Source of the DNA: Heterobilharzia americana
Taxonomy: Eukaryota > Platyhelminthes > Trematoda > Strigeidida > Schistosomatidae
Length of the DNA stretch: 64,000 nucleotides
Assembly: GCA_944470555.2 (NCBI GenBank)
Contig: OX104127.1
Location: 45,374,934 to 45,438,933 of the forward strand
Reading direction: 5' to 3'
Positions 24,103 through 34,163 of this stretch are shown here, piece after piece. The notes beneath the pieces were generated by a model. It was given only the letters and a program-made list of their open reading frames with translations, ran no database searches and was not told where the DNA came from. A program made the position numbers and the translations under genes. Numbering within the stretch: position 1 is the stretch's first letter; each line of letters begins with the position of its first letter.

Positions 24103-24250
24103 TATAAAAATCAAATGTCGAAAGTAGTGTGATCACATTGATATTATTATGAGGGGTAATAATTTATGCTCGAAATGTCATCAAGAACATTATACTACGC
24201 GATTATACACTGTATACTAAATAAACAAATCTAATATGGGATTCTTTTAG
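24103..24250 (+). repeat. PLE terminal repeat, downstream copy
   Basis: Follows the endonuclease remnant directly and pairs with the inverted copy at 22925-23095. Confidence 0.8.
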
Positions 24251-24575
24251 AGTTAATCATGAAGTAAGGCTTCTCAACGCATTACTGCACTGCTCCAGTG
24301 ACTAAGACTAGTTGAAAATGTTAGGTTAAGTTCAAGCTCTCATCAGTTTTAGCGCTCAGATTTATCAAGTTGCAAACAAGAACTGGTTTCGAGCCCATTT
24401 AAAGAAACTACAGTAGATTAGCAGCTCATCTCTCTGACCAGCCCATCATATCAGCTTACTAAGCGAACATTAGCACGTAGTGTATTTTTCTTCTCATATT
24501 TATGAAGTTGAGATTCTTAAAACATAGCATTTCTCAAACCCACAATTAATTGGGAATGATATATTTAGAAGTAGC
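24251..24575. other. non-coding DNA
   Basis: No supported feature. Confidence 0.4.
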
Positions 24576-24720
24576 ATTCATCGTGAACTGACACCAGTTG
24601 GGGAACCGTTGAAAATCTGGAAGCACTGGATAGCTGTTCCGTCCTAGTATGGGACCCCTCAGCTGTCCAGTGCTCCCAGATTTTCAATGGTTCCCCAACT
24701 GATGTCAGTCCATGATCAAT
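24576..24720. repeat. 61-bp-arm palindrome centred on a family B hammerhead
   Basis: Arms 24576-24636 and 24660-24720 are inverted copies with 7 mismatches in 61. They comprise the family B tail, body and helix I (GCACTGGA). The 23-base loop, read on the minus strand, is the ribozyme centre: CTGAGGGGTCC, CATACTAGGACGGAA. CTGAGGA and GAAA each carry one change. Confidence 0.85.
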
Positions 24721-24779
24721 ACCACTTCTAAATTAAAAATCCTCATTCATCTCAAAAATACATTACTGTATGGTACTCA

Positions 24780-25165
24780 TCATAGACTTGCTTCCAGATG
24801 GATATCAAGAAGCTCTAATGAGAAGCCGTGACCTGTGGAGTCAACCAGTCGTAAATGAAGCGAATGTTAGCTGAAGACCTTGGGTGATAGTCGTGATATG
24901 TCGTGAATTGACAGAAGTTGGAAATTGTGAACCACCGGAAACCGACCCAGTGGCTGGATGGCTAAAGCGTTCGCCGTGAAACCCGAAGGTCCTGAGTTCC
25001 ATCCCTAGTCGGGTGGCTGGTGAGTACCACTGAGGAGTCCCATACTAGGACGAAGCAGCTATCCAGTCCTCCCAGACTTTCAATGGTCCCCCAACTAATG
25101 TTATTGCATGCTGAATACTACTTCTAAATTGAAAATCCCCATTCATCTCAAAAATGACATCTTTG
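24780..25165 (+). repeat. family B hammerhead SINE, complete
   Basis: Leader (24800-24930; AATGAGAAGCCGTGACC ... AATTGACAGAAGTTGG), tRNA-like head with A-box region CAGTGGCTGGATGGC and B box GAGTTCCATCCC, ribozyme (25029-25065) and tail (25085-25160). The tail ends TTCTAAATTGAAAATCC, the same ending as the palindrome just upstream (24728-24760), so the two form a tandem dimer. Confidence 0.8.
25029..25066 (+). ncRNA. hammerhead ribozyme-like motif, family B
   Basis: CTGAGGAG, helix II TCC-CATACTA-GGA and helix III CAGCT are intact. GAAA reads GAAG, the triplet is ATC and helix I is shortened. Probably weak or inactive. Confidence 0.65.
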
Positions 25166-25462
25166 TTGAGAATTTACGAACAATAATTTCCTATCACAAT
25201 GTTCAAGCACCTGTAAATTTCTTTTTTCCTTTAGTTTGATTCTTAAAACAGTAGCAAATCATATAATTGTGTTTGCACACGAAATTCATCATGTTCCACC
25301 GTTGAAACGCAATACTCAAACTATTCATCTATGTTGGTAACTTCTTTTACTTTTATTAACTGTAATCACATACCCTACTCTTTCAATATATTTACTCCGA
25401 AAGTAATGACAGGGAGGAAATGCACTTCATTTCAGAGGTTTCTTAGGATTAATAGTTTTCAA
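25166..25462. other. non-coding DNA
   Basis: No supported feature. Confidence 0.4.
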
Positions 25463-25655
25463 GATGGTATTCATCTAACTGACTGAAATCAGCTGGAAAA
25501 CCATTAAAAGCCTCATGGCACTGAACAGATATTTCGTACTAACGTGGGACTCATCAGCACTACCTACCGACGACCCGTATACTGGAAAGAAACAGCTGTT
25601 CAGTGCTCTTAAGTTTCCAGTGGTTCTCCGAGTGATGTCAGTCCGTGATGTATAC
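25463..25655. repeat. palindrome with two head-to-head hammerhead cores
   Basis: Arms of about 60 bp (25466-25530 and 25595-25655) are inverted family B tails with matching ends CTGAACAG / CTGTTCAG. The 64-base centre holds a good minus-strand core (25532-25557) and a poor plus-strand core (CCGACGAcCCGTATACTGG, then AAAGAAACAGCTG). Confidence 0.8.
25518..25560 (-). ncRNA. hammerhead ribozyme, family B, intact core bases
   Basis: Minus strand: GTGCTGATGAG, TCCCACGTTAGTA, CGAAA, then TATCTG and TTCAGTGCC. CTGATGA and CGAAA are both perfect. Helix II has one mismatched pair and the triplet is GTT, a permitted but slow NUH site. Of the family B copies here it has the best core. Confidence 0.65.
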
Positions 25656-25850
25656 TGCATAGAAGTTAAATATGCTATCGTTGGGCAGCTGGTTTTAGAA
25701 TTCAGTGCCTGATAAACAATTTCATCATTTACTTTGTCAAAAGCAAATCATCCGTCCAAAATGGACTGACGGTTTAAGGAAAACAAACGACCTATTTATA
25801 GTTTCTACGACTCAACTAGCCAGTCAATCTGTTTGATTCTGATGTGACCT
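25656..25850. other. non-coding DNA
   Basis: No supported feature. Confidence 0.35.
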
Positions 25851-26047
25851 TCACTCACTCACTCACTCACTCACTCACTCACTCACTCACTCACTCACTC
25901 ACTCACTCACTCACTCACTCACTCACTCACTCACTCACTCACTCACTCACTCACTCACTCACTCACTCACTCACTCACTCACTCACTCACTCACTCACTC
26001 ACTCACTCACTCACTCACTCACTCACTCACTCACTCACTCACTCACT
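25851..26047. repeat. (TCAC)49 microsatellite
   Basis: A perfect 197-bp tetranucleotide array. The open frame through it (repeating THSL) is an artefact. Confidence 0.97.
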
Positions 26048-26930
26048 GTCTTTCATCGTCTCTTCACCATAAAAACGATACTAGTTTATAATTATATTTT
26101 AGTTATTTGTTCGATGTGAAATTTATGAGTATAGAAACACAATTATCGGTCCCTTTGATTACACCAAGATACGACATATGCATACACCACACGTATGCAC
26201 AATGATCTACGTTTTTACCTAAATTTAAGATGGGTAAACTACAAAGAAACGATACAATTTTGGTAGTCCCTTCTTGTCTTCTACCTTAGCAGTAGACATA
26301 TATGTTTAAATGTGTGTACGTGTTTGGCTGAGATCACGTATATACAAGAGCTGTACGTTTACTAATGTTTAGGTAAGTACTAATCAGTCATGAATGCTAT
26401 ATGTACTAGTTAGTGTATAGATGATGACATGTATATACATAGTATTGCGTAATTTGATTCTTAGTAGACAATCTTTATTCCTGTTTTTAGTTTTTACATA
26501 CTCTGTATATGTGTACACATGTCTGAGCATCAAGTTACACAGGACGTATTAATTTGTGTCTAGAAAAAGACAAGCAAAAATGCAGATAGATGCTGAATGA
26601 GATTATTCATGATAGTGATTATGATGATGATGCTTCATATAATGTTACTGCTTTTTCAATTCGAAGTGTCAATAATCACTGTAAAACAAGTAAGTAGGCA
26701 TGACAGCTTTTTGTCATCACGAACATCCATGCTGGTGGTAAAGTTTTTATTTAACTTAAAGCGTGGACTCAGTTAAAGTTATCAACATTAGGACCGTGTA
26801 TACAAAAAATCTACTGGAACAATCTAAGTCCCATAGTCTGTTTTGATCATTATCAAAATATATTGCAGTGTAATTTAGCCCATTTGGAATATTTTGTTTA
26901 TGAAGCTGTAGCTTACACAGCGAAACGTGA
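26048..26930. other. non-coding DNA
   Basis: No supported feature. Confidence 0.4.
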
Positions 26931-26934
26931 TGTA

Positions 26935-27130
26935 GTTACTGAAATGCTGAGAGAAGAATTTCAAGCTCCCTGAAAAAATCCTTCTTTGCAGCAACTCTCA
27001 GAGTAATGTTCTTTACTTTAAGAAAAACGTGAACAAAAAGATCTCACATCTGGCCACCTTTGTGTGTGTATATCAATTCACCTGCTCCTGTTGAGTCAAT
27101 AAGAGTGAAACCAGATGGCATCGATTCTGA
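26935..27130 (+). pseudogene. Penelope-like element fragment (start of GIY-YIG)
   Basis: The plus strand encodes NKKISHLATFVCVYQFTCSC at about 27030-27090, the linker and YQFTCSC signature that opens the endonuclease domain in flatworm PLEs. A stop follows at once. Little else is preserved. Confidence 0.6.
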
Positions 27131-28850
27131 GCCGTATGAATGAAACTAACAAAGGCTTCCTCCAATAGTGCTGGGTTTTAGTCCGTCCAGAGATTTCCTC
27201 CGCCACCAGGGCTGATCTCACTCAACTGCTACGTGGCTACAAAAGGGTAACAGTGGTTCTGTAAGAACTGAGATTATAGAACACCTAGTCCACACTGACC
27301 ATTCAATTTTAACAACCCTCTCTTTCGAAGTTATTGCTAAGTTAAAAGAAACTTACGAAAGTCAGTGCGTATCCGCCCTTTTGTATTCTGGAAGCTTCAG
27401 CAACTCCAATAGAAAAACCTCAGTTTTGTACACAAAATAAACTTGTTCAACCCTTGCTTGTTTCATGGTCTAAATCTTTAGCGTCTCCAAACGTCCACAT
27501 CCTCTTCTGACTCGCTCTTTCCATTCATTTCGTACAGATTATCAACTACTACTTGTTCCTATACCAACTTCGATCACAACTCATTCATCAATACTTCGTC
27601 ATGTTACTCAACTCGTCATTCAGACAAGTCACGTCCTCCTCTTGTTTAACTGAAATTCACTAAGGAAAACTAATTTCTTCAAATTGATCACCTTCATTCA
27701 GTTCCTATGCTATCTTGAACAACACTCACTAATCTTACCAACCATCCCCGTTTTATGTGATGAAAATTTAACTTTACTTGGTACTACGCCTTTCGATTAC
27801 TTTACACTATTCAAATGAGACTTGACTTTTGATAACTGTTGAAATCGAAGTAGAAATTTGCAATTTTAATATGTCAATGCCATTCCAGCATCACCTATAA
27901 CTTACACACTGTCTTAGCTACTATTTAATACACTAACCGTTATTGTCTCCATCGTGTAATGAGTTTCCGGTTGCTCAATGAAACTGAATTCATCATATCA
28001 ATTTCATGGGAATTACCAGTTCTTATAAACGGCATGTTGCCTGTACTGATCAGTACAGGTGATTTGTGAATCGAAAGGTATATTGATAGGGAGGGGTATT
28101 GTCCTCAATAATTTGTTGAACAATTTACCTCACTCTATGTATTTGACCTCACTTGTGAAGACAGTCATCACAAAGGTTAATCGCAACATATCTCTACATT
28201 TACAGTGAATCGTCAGTCGAATACTTCGAAAACCCACATTCTCACTTTCAAACAACAATTCACCTATGGCGTGACCTGTGTATGAGTTTGCAGTTGATCA
28301 GCTCCATGTTGGCAGTTCGATTTAGTCAACTATAAAAGTTCTAGATGGGGTCCATACATTTCTTAGATAAAAGGAATGTAACGAGTGAATTCAGGATACT
28401 TTCTGAATCTGTTAACCATGATTAGAAGGCTTATCGAAGATCCTTGCATTTCGCCTTCTGTAGAAAATATTAAATACTTACACAACACTTATAAGCCCGT
28501 TTACTGCAGTTATTTAACAACGATAAAGATTCATTTGCACTACCACTTCTTTGAGGTATGCTCAATTAATTAACTACTGTCCATTAATCACAGTCGAAAT
28601 AAAGTATTTGTAAGAATCCCCCTGTGTCATAGTGTACCTTGAACAATAAATTAACTCTCAATAAAGCGTTTCGAAGAGCCCAGTACATGGTCACGATTTC
28701 GTGGTAAACACAGAGATACATTTCCAAATCTGTCCGTATGAATATGATTACTCAATTAACACTAGTTTTATATGAGTACGTTGCTGTGAATGAGAACTAC
28801 GAAATCTGAGTAATCAATTTTTCGCCAATATTATCCTTAAAACAAAAGAC
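27131..28850. other. non-coding DNA
   Basis: No supported gene. The frame at 28385-28573 (62 residues) has no recognisable motif. Confidence 0.4.
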
Positions 28851-28854
28851 ATAT

Positions 28855-29900
28855 AACGAAGAGTCACTCCTTTCAGCGATATCATTCTCAACTTGTACAA
28901 TCGTATATAAATATTCGATTCACATAGTAACAGAAAAGAAATGTTTCATGAAATATTTTGAACGGAGTTCACATATGATTATAAACCAGGAGATTGGAAT
29001 AAAAGGAATTACGTAATGTTTGAAGTAGTAATGAGAAGATTTATCAAGACCGAAGTAATATTTGGCTACTAAGCTAAATGATGTAATATGGTGAATGTAG
29101 CGAAAAATTAGAACTATGGGAGTGAAGGAATGTAACAGGTGAGAAGATATGAATGAAAAGATTTTTGGAGGTGAAAAGGATTTTGTAGGTCATGCCCATT
29201 GGAACTCGAGTGACTGGACAAATTTCTTTTGAACGCAGAGTTCAGGCTTGAAAATATTAATTCCAATGGCTGTTGCAGTTTGAAGAATTTGTAGAGGTAC
29301 ACCTTTCACGAGATTTGTACTAACTCTATAGACGACACTGAAGTTGTTTTCTGCATTCACCGGGTGGTCATAATCTATCAAATTTTCTAAAACAGAACTG
29401 TGAAGTGTCTTCCTTTGTGTTTTGTGGAACCAAGCTGGTATATGTCCTGAAATGCGTCTAGAAAGCGAACGCTGAGTATGGCCATTATTATTATCCTTAA
29501 AATGAAGGCTAGCAGTATATTCCTACAAGGATTTAAATATGTGGATGAAAGGAGTGTATATTGTGGAATGGAAGAATATATGGTAAATACGCTTATACTG
29601 AAAAGGTTCACAAATAATGGCGAGCTTTTATTTTGGTGAAATATTATTAAAATATTCCATCTGCTTGGGTGATCACTAGCAGTAAATTTGCTCAAAATGT
29701 TACCGAAATTAGAACTTATCATTGTATGTAAACGTTTCCTGAATACATTTAAGATTTCGATTTTTCCTGAAACCTCTTTTAAAGCTACAAATTTCACTAA
29801 ATACATTTTGAAACATGCTTCCTGAACTACTACACAACCTTATCATAACAGAATAAGAATCTCTGCAAACTCGGTTGACGCTTATTGCCCGACCCACTTC
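28855..29900 (-). mobile_element. Penelope-like element, 3' part
   Basis: Bases 29190-29530 encode a GIY-YIG C-terminal half in two frames: RISGHIPAWF near 29430, then VNAENNFSVVYRVSTNLVKG and GINIFKPELCVQKKFVQSL (29200-29350), as in other flatworm PLEs. Bases 28855-29190 are the 3' terminal repeat, shared with 62213-62700 (minus) and 63477-64000 (plus). The frames at 29387-29897 may hold a decayed reverse transcriptase end but are hard to read. Confidence 0.75.
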
Positions 29901-31296
29901 TCCTTATGGCCTCCTCATGATCCTGCTAAGGTCTCAGGAACTTTCTGAGAAGACTCCAGATGTTTTCAACGTTGTTTCTGTATAATCCAGCTGTTGTATC
30001 AACAGAACACTTTTTGTAAACAGTAACTTAATGTGGTTAAACTATTCCGAGTAACAGCACGAGCGGCTTCCAAACATCTATGTATACTATGGTATCCGAT
30101 TCTTCCCATTTTTCGATCAGTCATAGGGCAGATCCTTCTAATCTATCCTTTGTTTACTAAAATGTTCTTCCTTCGCATTTCAGTCGTATATTACAAGAAT
30201 CTGTGTTTTGTAAAGATACAGATGTGCAACTTACCCAGTCTTGTTTAAGTCATCTACCCGGTTATATTTGCGTTTCCGATCAAGACATTCATCTATTTCA
30301 GCCACATTAACTACTCCACAACTCCTACCTGCACATTATTTCGGAGCGAATATCTCTACGTTCCTGATGCTCCTTCACTGAAGAAACTTGATTAACACAT
30401 TTTAGAGATCTTGCTGATATTACAGGTGTTCTACACAACCTAATGTAGCAATAAGATCATTATTTGTTGGAGAGTTAGATGAGGTCCGACTGAAAATGAT
30501 CCTATTCTAAAAAATTTCTTCTTGTAACAGGTGGGATAACAAACGATGAAACCATGTATTTTCTGGTAGTTGGTATACAATCTATTACAAAACAATGTTC
30601 ATAATTTAGACTTCTCACCAACAACCTGATTAGTCACCCTTAACTCGTTCTACCTGTTCAGTTTGGTTGCTACAGTATGTGACTCAATATATGTGACACA
30701 ATGATTGATGACTATTGAAAAATAAAATTTCAGAACTCATATTTTGAGGAGTTTTACACTAGCCAACAAGGAGATACACGCTGAATCCTTAGTTTCTATG
30801 TGACTTCGCCAGGTTCTCTTAAATTCAGTCCTACTAGATGTCTTACTTATCAAACAAACAAGTACAAAGCATATTTCTAAGTGTGTTAATAGAACTTAAA
30901 TATCCCTTAACAAAAAAGTCCATGGAGGTGTTGTATGATCTGACCTATTTGTGACAGTGTACACTTCAGTTGGCAGTCTCTTCTGTCATCAAGCCTGATG
31001 TTCAAAGATCCTCGAGAAAGTACCAAAGCTCAATGAACACTAAGCTATTTTTATGTTGGCTATCATTAAGCCTACAACTGGTATTAATTATATTTCCTCA
31101 ATAATATTCATAAAATTTTAGAAACTACTGTATTCTAGGGGTTTTATTATTATTATTACTTAAAACCTTTAAATCTGTATTGTTATGATGATAAGGATAA
31201 TAATGCGGCGTATTTTAATGTTTTTCCATATTTTTAATAAAAATTTTTATTACCGTAGTACAACACAGGAGGCTATATCTCACCTATTGACACTAA
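29901..31296. other. non-coding DNA upstream of the zinc-finger gene exon
   Basis: No finger, PR-domain or other exon was recognised. It may be an intron of the gene that continues at 31.3 kb. Confidence 0.35.
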
Positions 31297-31365
31297 TACA
31301 AACAAAATATACTTCATAGTAAAGAACAGAAAATCCAGTGTTCGGTTGATTTCTTTATTGATATT

Positions 31366-31887
31366 ATGAATGAGAGAAATTGTACACACTTCAGTCTATC
31401 GAATAGCCTCCATCATGAAGAGCATGAAGATAAAAATAACAATGATACCATAGAAATTTTTGAACACCAGTCAACTGACCATTCATCTTCTTCGATTAAT
31501 CATGATTTACAATGTAATACTTGTGACTATGTCGAAATTCTTGACTTAAGTTTGCGTAAGATCAAAACATCTGATGTCTATCCGTCAAGAAATCATTTAT
31601 TTGAGTCTAAGAAAAATCAATATGATCGAAAACAAAATGACTTTTTACTAAACTGCCTATCGCTTACATCATCATGTTTATCTAGTAATTTCACTAGCAC
31701 AATAATTAATACAGCTGCTTCTGTATCACCTGTTAGTTCAACGCGTCCAATAACCCCCAAAGATACCAGTTGTTTTAATGATTTATTAAATATTGCTACT
31801 GCCATGATGAATTTGAATAGATTACCACAGGTCAACAATGACAAATCCCCTGAAAACATCAAGAACAACAACAACAAAAACCATTGA
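31366..31887 (+). CDS. MECOM/PRDM16/hamlet-like zinc-finger gene, linker exon part 1
   Basis: 173 residues, Ser/Asn-rich and mostly disordered. At residues 58-62 it has ILDLS followed by LRK, close to the P-x-DLS-(R/K) site by which EVI1/PRDM16 and hamlet recruit the corepressor CtBP; the leading Pro is replaced here. Family members have such sites between their two zinc-finger clusters, and the distal cluster lies 5 kb downstream on the same strand (36793-37353). The frame stays open upstream to about 31297, so ATG 31366 may not be the start; the piece is more likely an internal exon. Near 31864-31885 a CAA-rich, A-rich stretch ends this frame, while the next frame opens at 31854 and runs on, so part 1 and part 2 look like one exon split by a 1-base slip or a sequence error. 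The assignment to this gene is inferred from motif and position. Confidence 0.6.
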   Translation: MNERNCTHFSLSNSLHHEEHEDKNNNDTIEIFEHQSTDHSSSSINHDLQCNTCDYVEILDLSLRKIKTSDVYPSRNHLFESKKNQYDRKQNDFLLNCLSLTSSCLSSNFTSTIINTAASVSPVSSTRPITPKDTSCFNDLLNIATAMMNLNRLPQVNNDKSPENIKNNNNKNH

Positions 31888-32442
31888 TTAATTTCAGAAA
31901 TTCATTAGACAGTGAAACATACTTCAGCAAAACAAGTTGTTTATCACATCTCTCATATGATCTTTATCAATTATTGTCAATGCCTAATGTTATTCCTTAT
32001 CAACAACAAAATAACCATTATCACTATCCAATTTATTCTCAATATAGTCCAAGTATATTGTATTCATTGATTAAACAACAGTTGAAATTTTCTAATCTCA
32101 ACTTCACAAGTCAAACGCCTACAACAGTTCCATTTACAATAAATTTCGATATTTGGTACAAGCACTTTATTCAAAATTTATGTCAGTCAATTGTGAAACA
32201 TCAACAACGAAAAGTCGAATATCAACAATCTCGACTTGATGAAGGATTACGACACGATGAAGAAAAGCAGAAGGTGAGTGAAGAGCTACAACTGGAGTTA
32301 AACTCATTTAATCTACACTGGGACGCAATGAAGTCTTCTCGAGAAGTAAATAATGCAGCTGAGAGTCCACAGTCTGGTATATACAATGCTCTATGTATGA
32401 CGAAAGAAAAGAATCAAATCTCCAGGATGGAATCAAATATAG
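31854..32442 (+). CDS. MECOM/PRDM16/hamlet-like zinc-finger gene, linker exon part 2
   Basis: About 195 codons in the frame that overlaps the end of part 1. The product is Gln/Asn/Tyr-rich (YQQQNNHYHYPIYSQYSP), with a charged stretch SRLDEGLRHDEEKQKVSEEL that may be helical. No known domain. It most likely ends at a splice donor AG|GTAGGTAG at 32442/32443, a few codons before a stop at 32448. The following intron carries the RTE LINE copy B. Codon use is strongly AT-rich and reads as real coding sequence, unlike the surrounding repeats. I infer that it belongs to the same transcript as the zinc-finger exon. Confidence 0.6.
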
Positions 32443-32651
32443 GTAGGTAGTTTAACGAAGTCTTTGGTGTGTCCGCCTTTATCGCTATTCTTATACGTCC
32501 ATTTTAGGATGATTTCCGTTTGTTACAGATTGGCTTCATCAACTCTTAAGCACTACCAACTTTTTTCCAAAACAAACATGTGACCTGAAGAAAATTAATT
32601 TTGCTAACTTGCAACTATTACCTTGACTCTTATCACCTTAAATTACAGCCA
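32443..32651 (+). other. intron 5' part
   Basis: Begins GTAGGTAG. It runs to the 5' truncation point of the RTE LINE at about 32652. Confidence 0.45.
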
Positions 32652-33437
32652 TCAGGACCAGATGGAATCCCGCCAGAAGCACTGAGAACAGACGCAGAGA
32701 CAACAGCGGACATGCTCACACCACTATTGCAGAAGGTATGGAAGGAAGAGAAGGTACCTGTCGATTGGAAGAAGGGTTACCTTGTCAAACTGCCGAAGAA
32801 GGGAGACCTCAGTATTTGCAAGAACTGGCGCGGAATCACTCTCCTATCCACCCCAAGTAAAATATTAAGCCGCATCATCCTGGAGAGGCTTAAGGATGCA
32901 CTGGATTCAAAACTACGACCGGAACAAGCAGGCTTCAGGAAGTACAAATCATGTGCAGACCAAATTGCAACGCTTCGCATCATCATAGAACAGAGCATAG
33001 AATGGCAATCAGCTCTCTACCTCAACTTCATCGACTTTGAGAAGGCCTTTGACAGCGTCGACCGAGAAGTAATTTGGAAACTGCTTCACTACTACGGAGT
33101 ACCGCAAACCTTTATCAGCCTCATTCAACAACTATATGAAGATGCCACATGCCAAGTAATTCACAATGGGAAGCTCAGTGATGATTTTGAAGTGAAGACA
33201 CGAGTGAAACAAGGTTGTCTACTATCCCCCATGATATTCCTGATTGTGGTCGACTGGATCATGCAACAAACAGTAGGCAGCGAGAAGAGGGGGATACACT
33301 GGACTGCGGAAAAGAACCTAGAAGACTTGGATTTCGCCGATGACTTGTGCCTGATGTCACATAAACTTGAAGATCTGCAGGCAAAAACTAACAAGTTGAT
33401 AGAAGAGGCAGGGCAGCGAAGACGGGACTTCAGGTGA
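32652..33437 (+). pseudogene. RTE LINE reverse transcriptase (copy B)
   Basis: Starts within GPDGIPPEAL and includes NWRGITLL, QAGFRKYKSC, FIDFEKAFDSVDR, VKQGCLLSP and the catalytic FADD at about 33337-33348. The end at TGA 33435 is the frameshift shared with copy A. No endonuclease, so it cannot move on its own. Confidence 0.9.
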
Positions 33438-34141
33438 ATATAGAGAAGACAGAGGTGATGAAGATACTGCACCAACAACTCCAACAACAACAAACTCCAA
33501 TCACCGTCAACGGGAGAAGCTCAAAGGAAGCAACCTCCTTCATCTATCTAGGAAGCACTGTTTCAACTACAGGCGGGACAGACGAGGATGTCAAAGTCAG
33601 AATTGGAAAAGCAAGACAGGCGTTCATTAGCCTGAAACTAGTGTGGATATCTTCTGCACTCATCACAAGGAACAACATCCTGATTTTCAACACCAACGTC
33701 AAGTCAGTGCTTCTGTATGGTTCAGAGACTTGGCGCGTCACAAAAGGGATTCCCAATAAACTACAGACATTCATCAACAACTGCTTACGCTGGCTCGCTA
33801 CTGAAGATCAGATGGCCAGAAAGAATAAGCAACAAGGAGCTCTGGGAACGAACCAACCAAGAACCTATCATCCAACAAATATGCAGGAGGAAGTGGAGAT
33901 GGATTGGCCATGCACTGAGAAGGCCGACTGGGGACATCACGTGTCAGGCCAGGTACTCGAGTGGAATCCCCATGGGAGGCGACGAGTTGGACGTCCGAGG
34001 GTGACATGGAGGAGATCGTGCGAGGAGGAAATGCGAGCTTGTGGGCTGTCGTGGAACCAGGTTCAAAAGATCTCAGAGAAGAGAGGTCACTGGAGACGTG
34101 CTACTGAAGCCCTATGTTCCACTAGGAACCCAAGGGACTAA
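33434..34141 (+). pseudogene. RTE LINE C-terminal domain (copy B)
   Basis: Identical in translation to the corresponding part of copy A (19278-19985). The GTG at its left end is internal. The same secondary slip is present, with WRWIGHALRR in a neighbouring frame near 33900. Confidence 0.88.
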
Positions 34142-34163
34142 TAATAATAATAATAATAATAAG

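Larger units (their letters stand above)
22925..24250 (+). mobile_element. 5'-truncated Penelope-like element with inverted terminal repeats
   Basis: The coding part (23180-24100, plus strand) is flanked by two copies of one sequence in opposite orientation: 22925-23095 (minus) and 24103-24250 (plus). Shared blocks are ATAAAAATCA, CGAAAGTnGTGTGAT and GTAAACAAATCTAATATGG. PLEs are known to carry LTR-like repeats in direct or inverted orientation. Only the last part of the reverse transcriptase and the endonuclease remain. Confidence 0.8.
32652..34163 (+). mobile_element. 5'-truncated RTE-clade LINE (SR2-like), copy B, in an intron
   Basis: It begins abruptly inside the reverse transcriptase (CAGGACCAGATGG) and runs through the C-terminus to (TAA)n at 34141-34163. 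Over about 1.49 kb it is nearly identical to copy A in inverted orientation: every protein segment in all frames is the same, and I found only one base difference near the junction. It even shares copy A's frameshift (33405-33436). No clear target duplication. It lies in the sense direction of the zinc-finger gene. Confidence 0.9.

Noticed and set aside
25851..26047. CRISPR-like or satellite array
   Set aside because: A simple 4-bp microsatellite without spacers in a eukaryotic genome.
25844..26119. Open frame of repeating Thr-His-Ser-Leu
   Set aside because: It is the (TCAC)n microsatellite.
28385..28573. 62-residue open frame
   Set aside because: No motif, no codon signal above background and no conserved neighbour.
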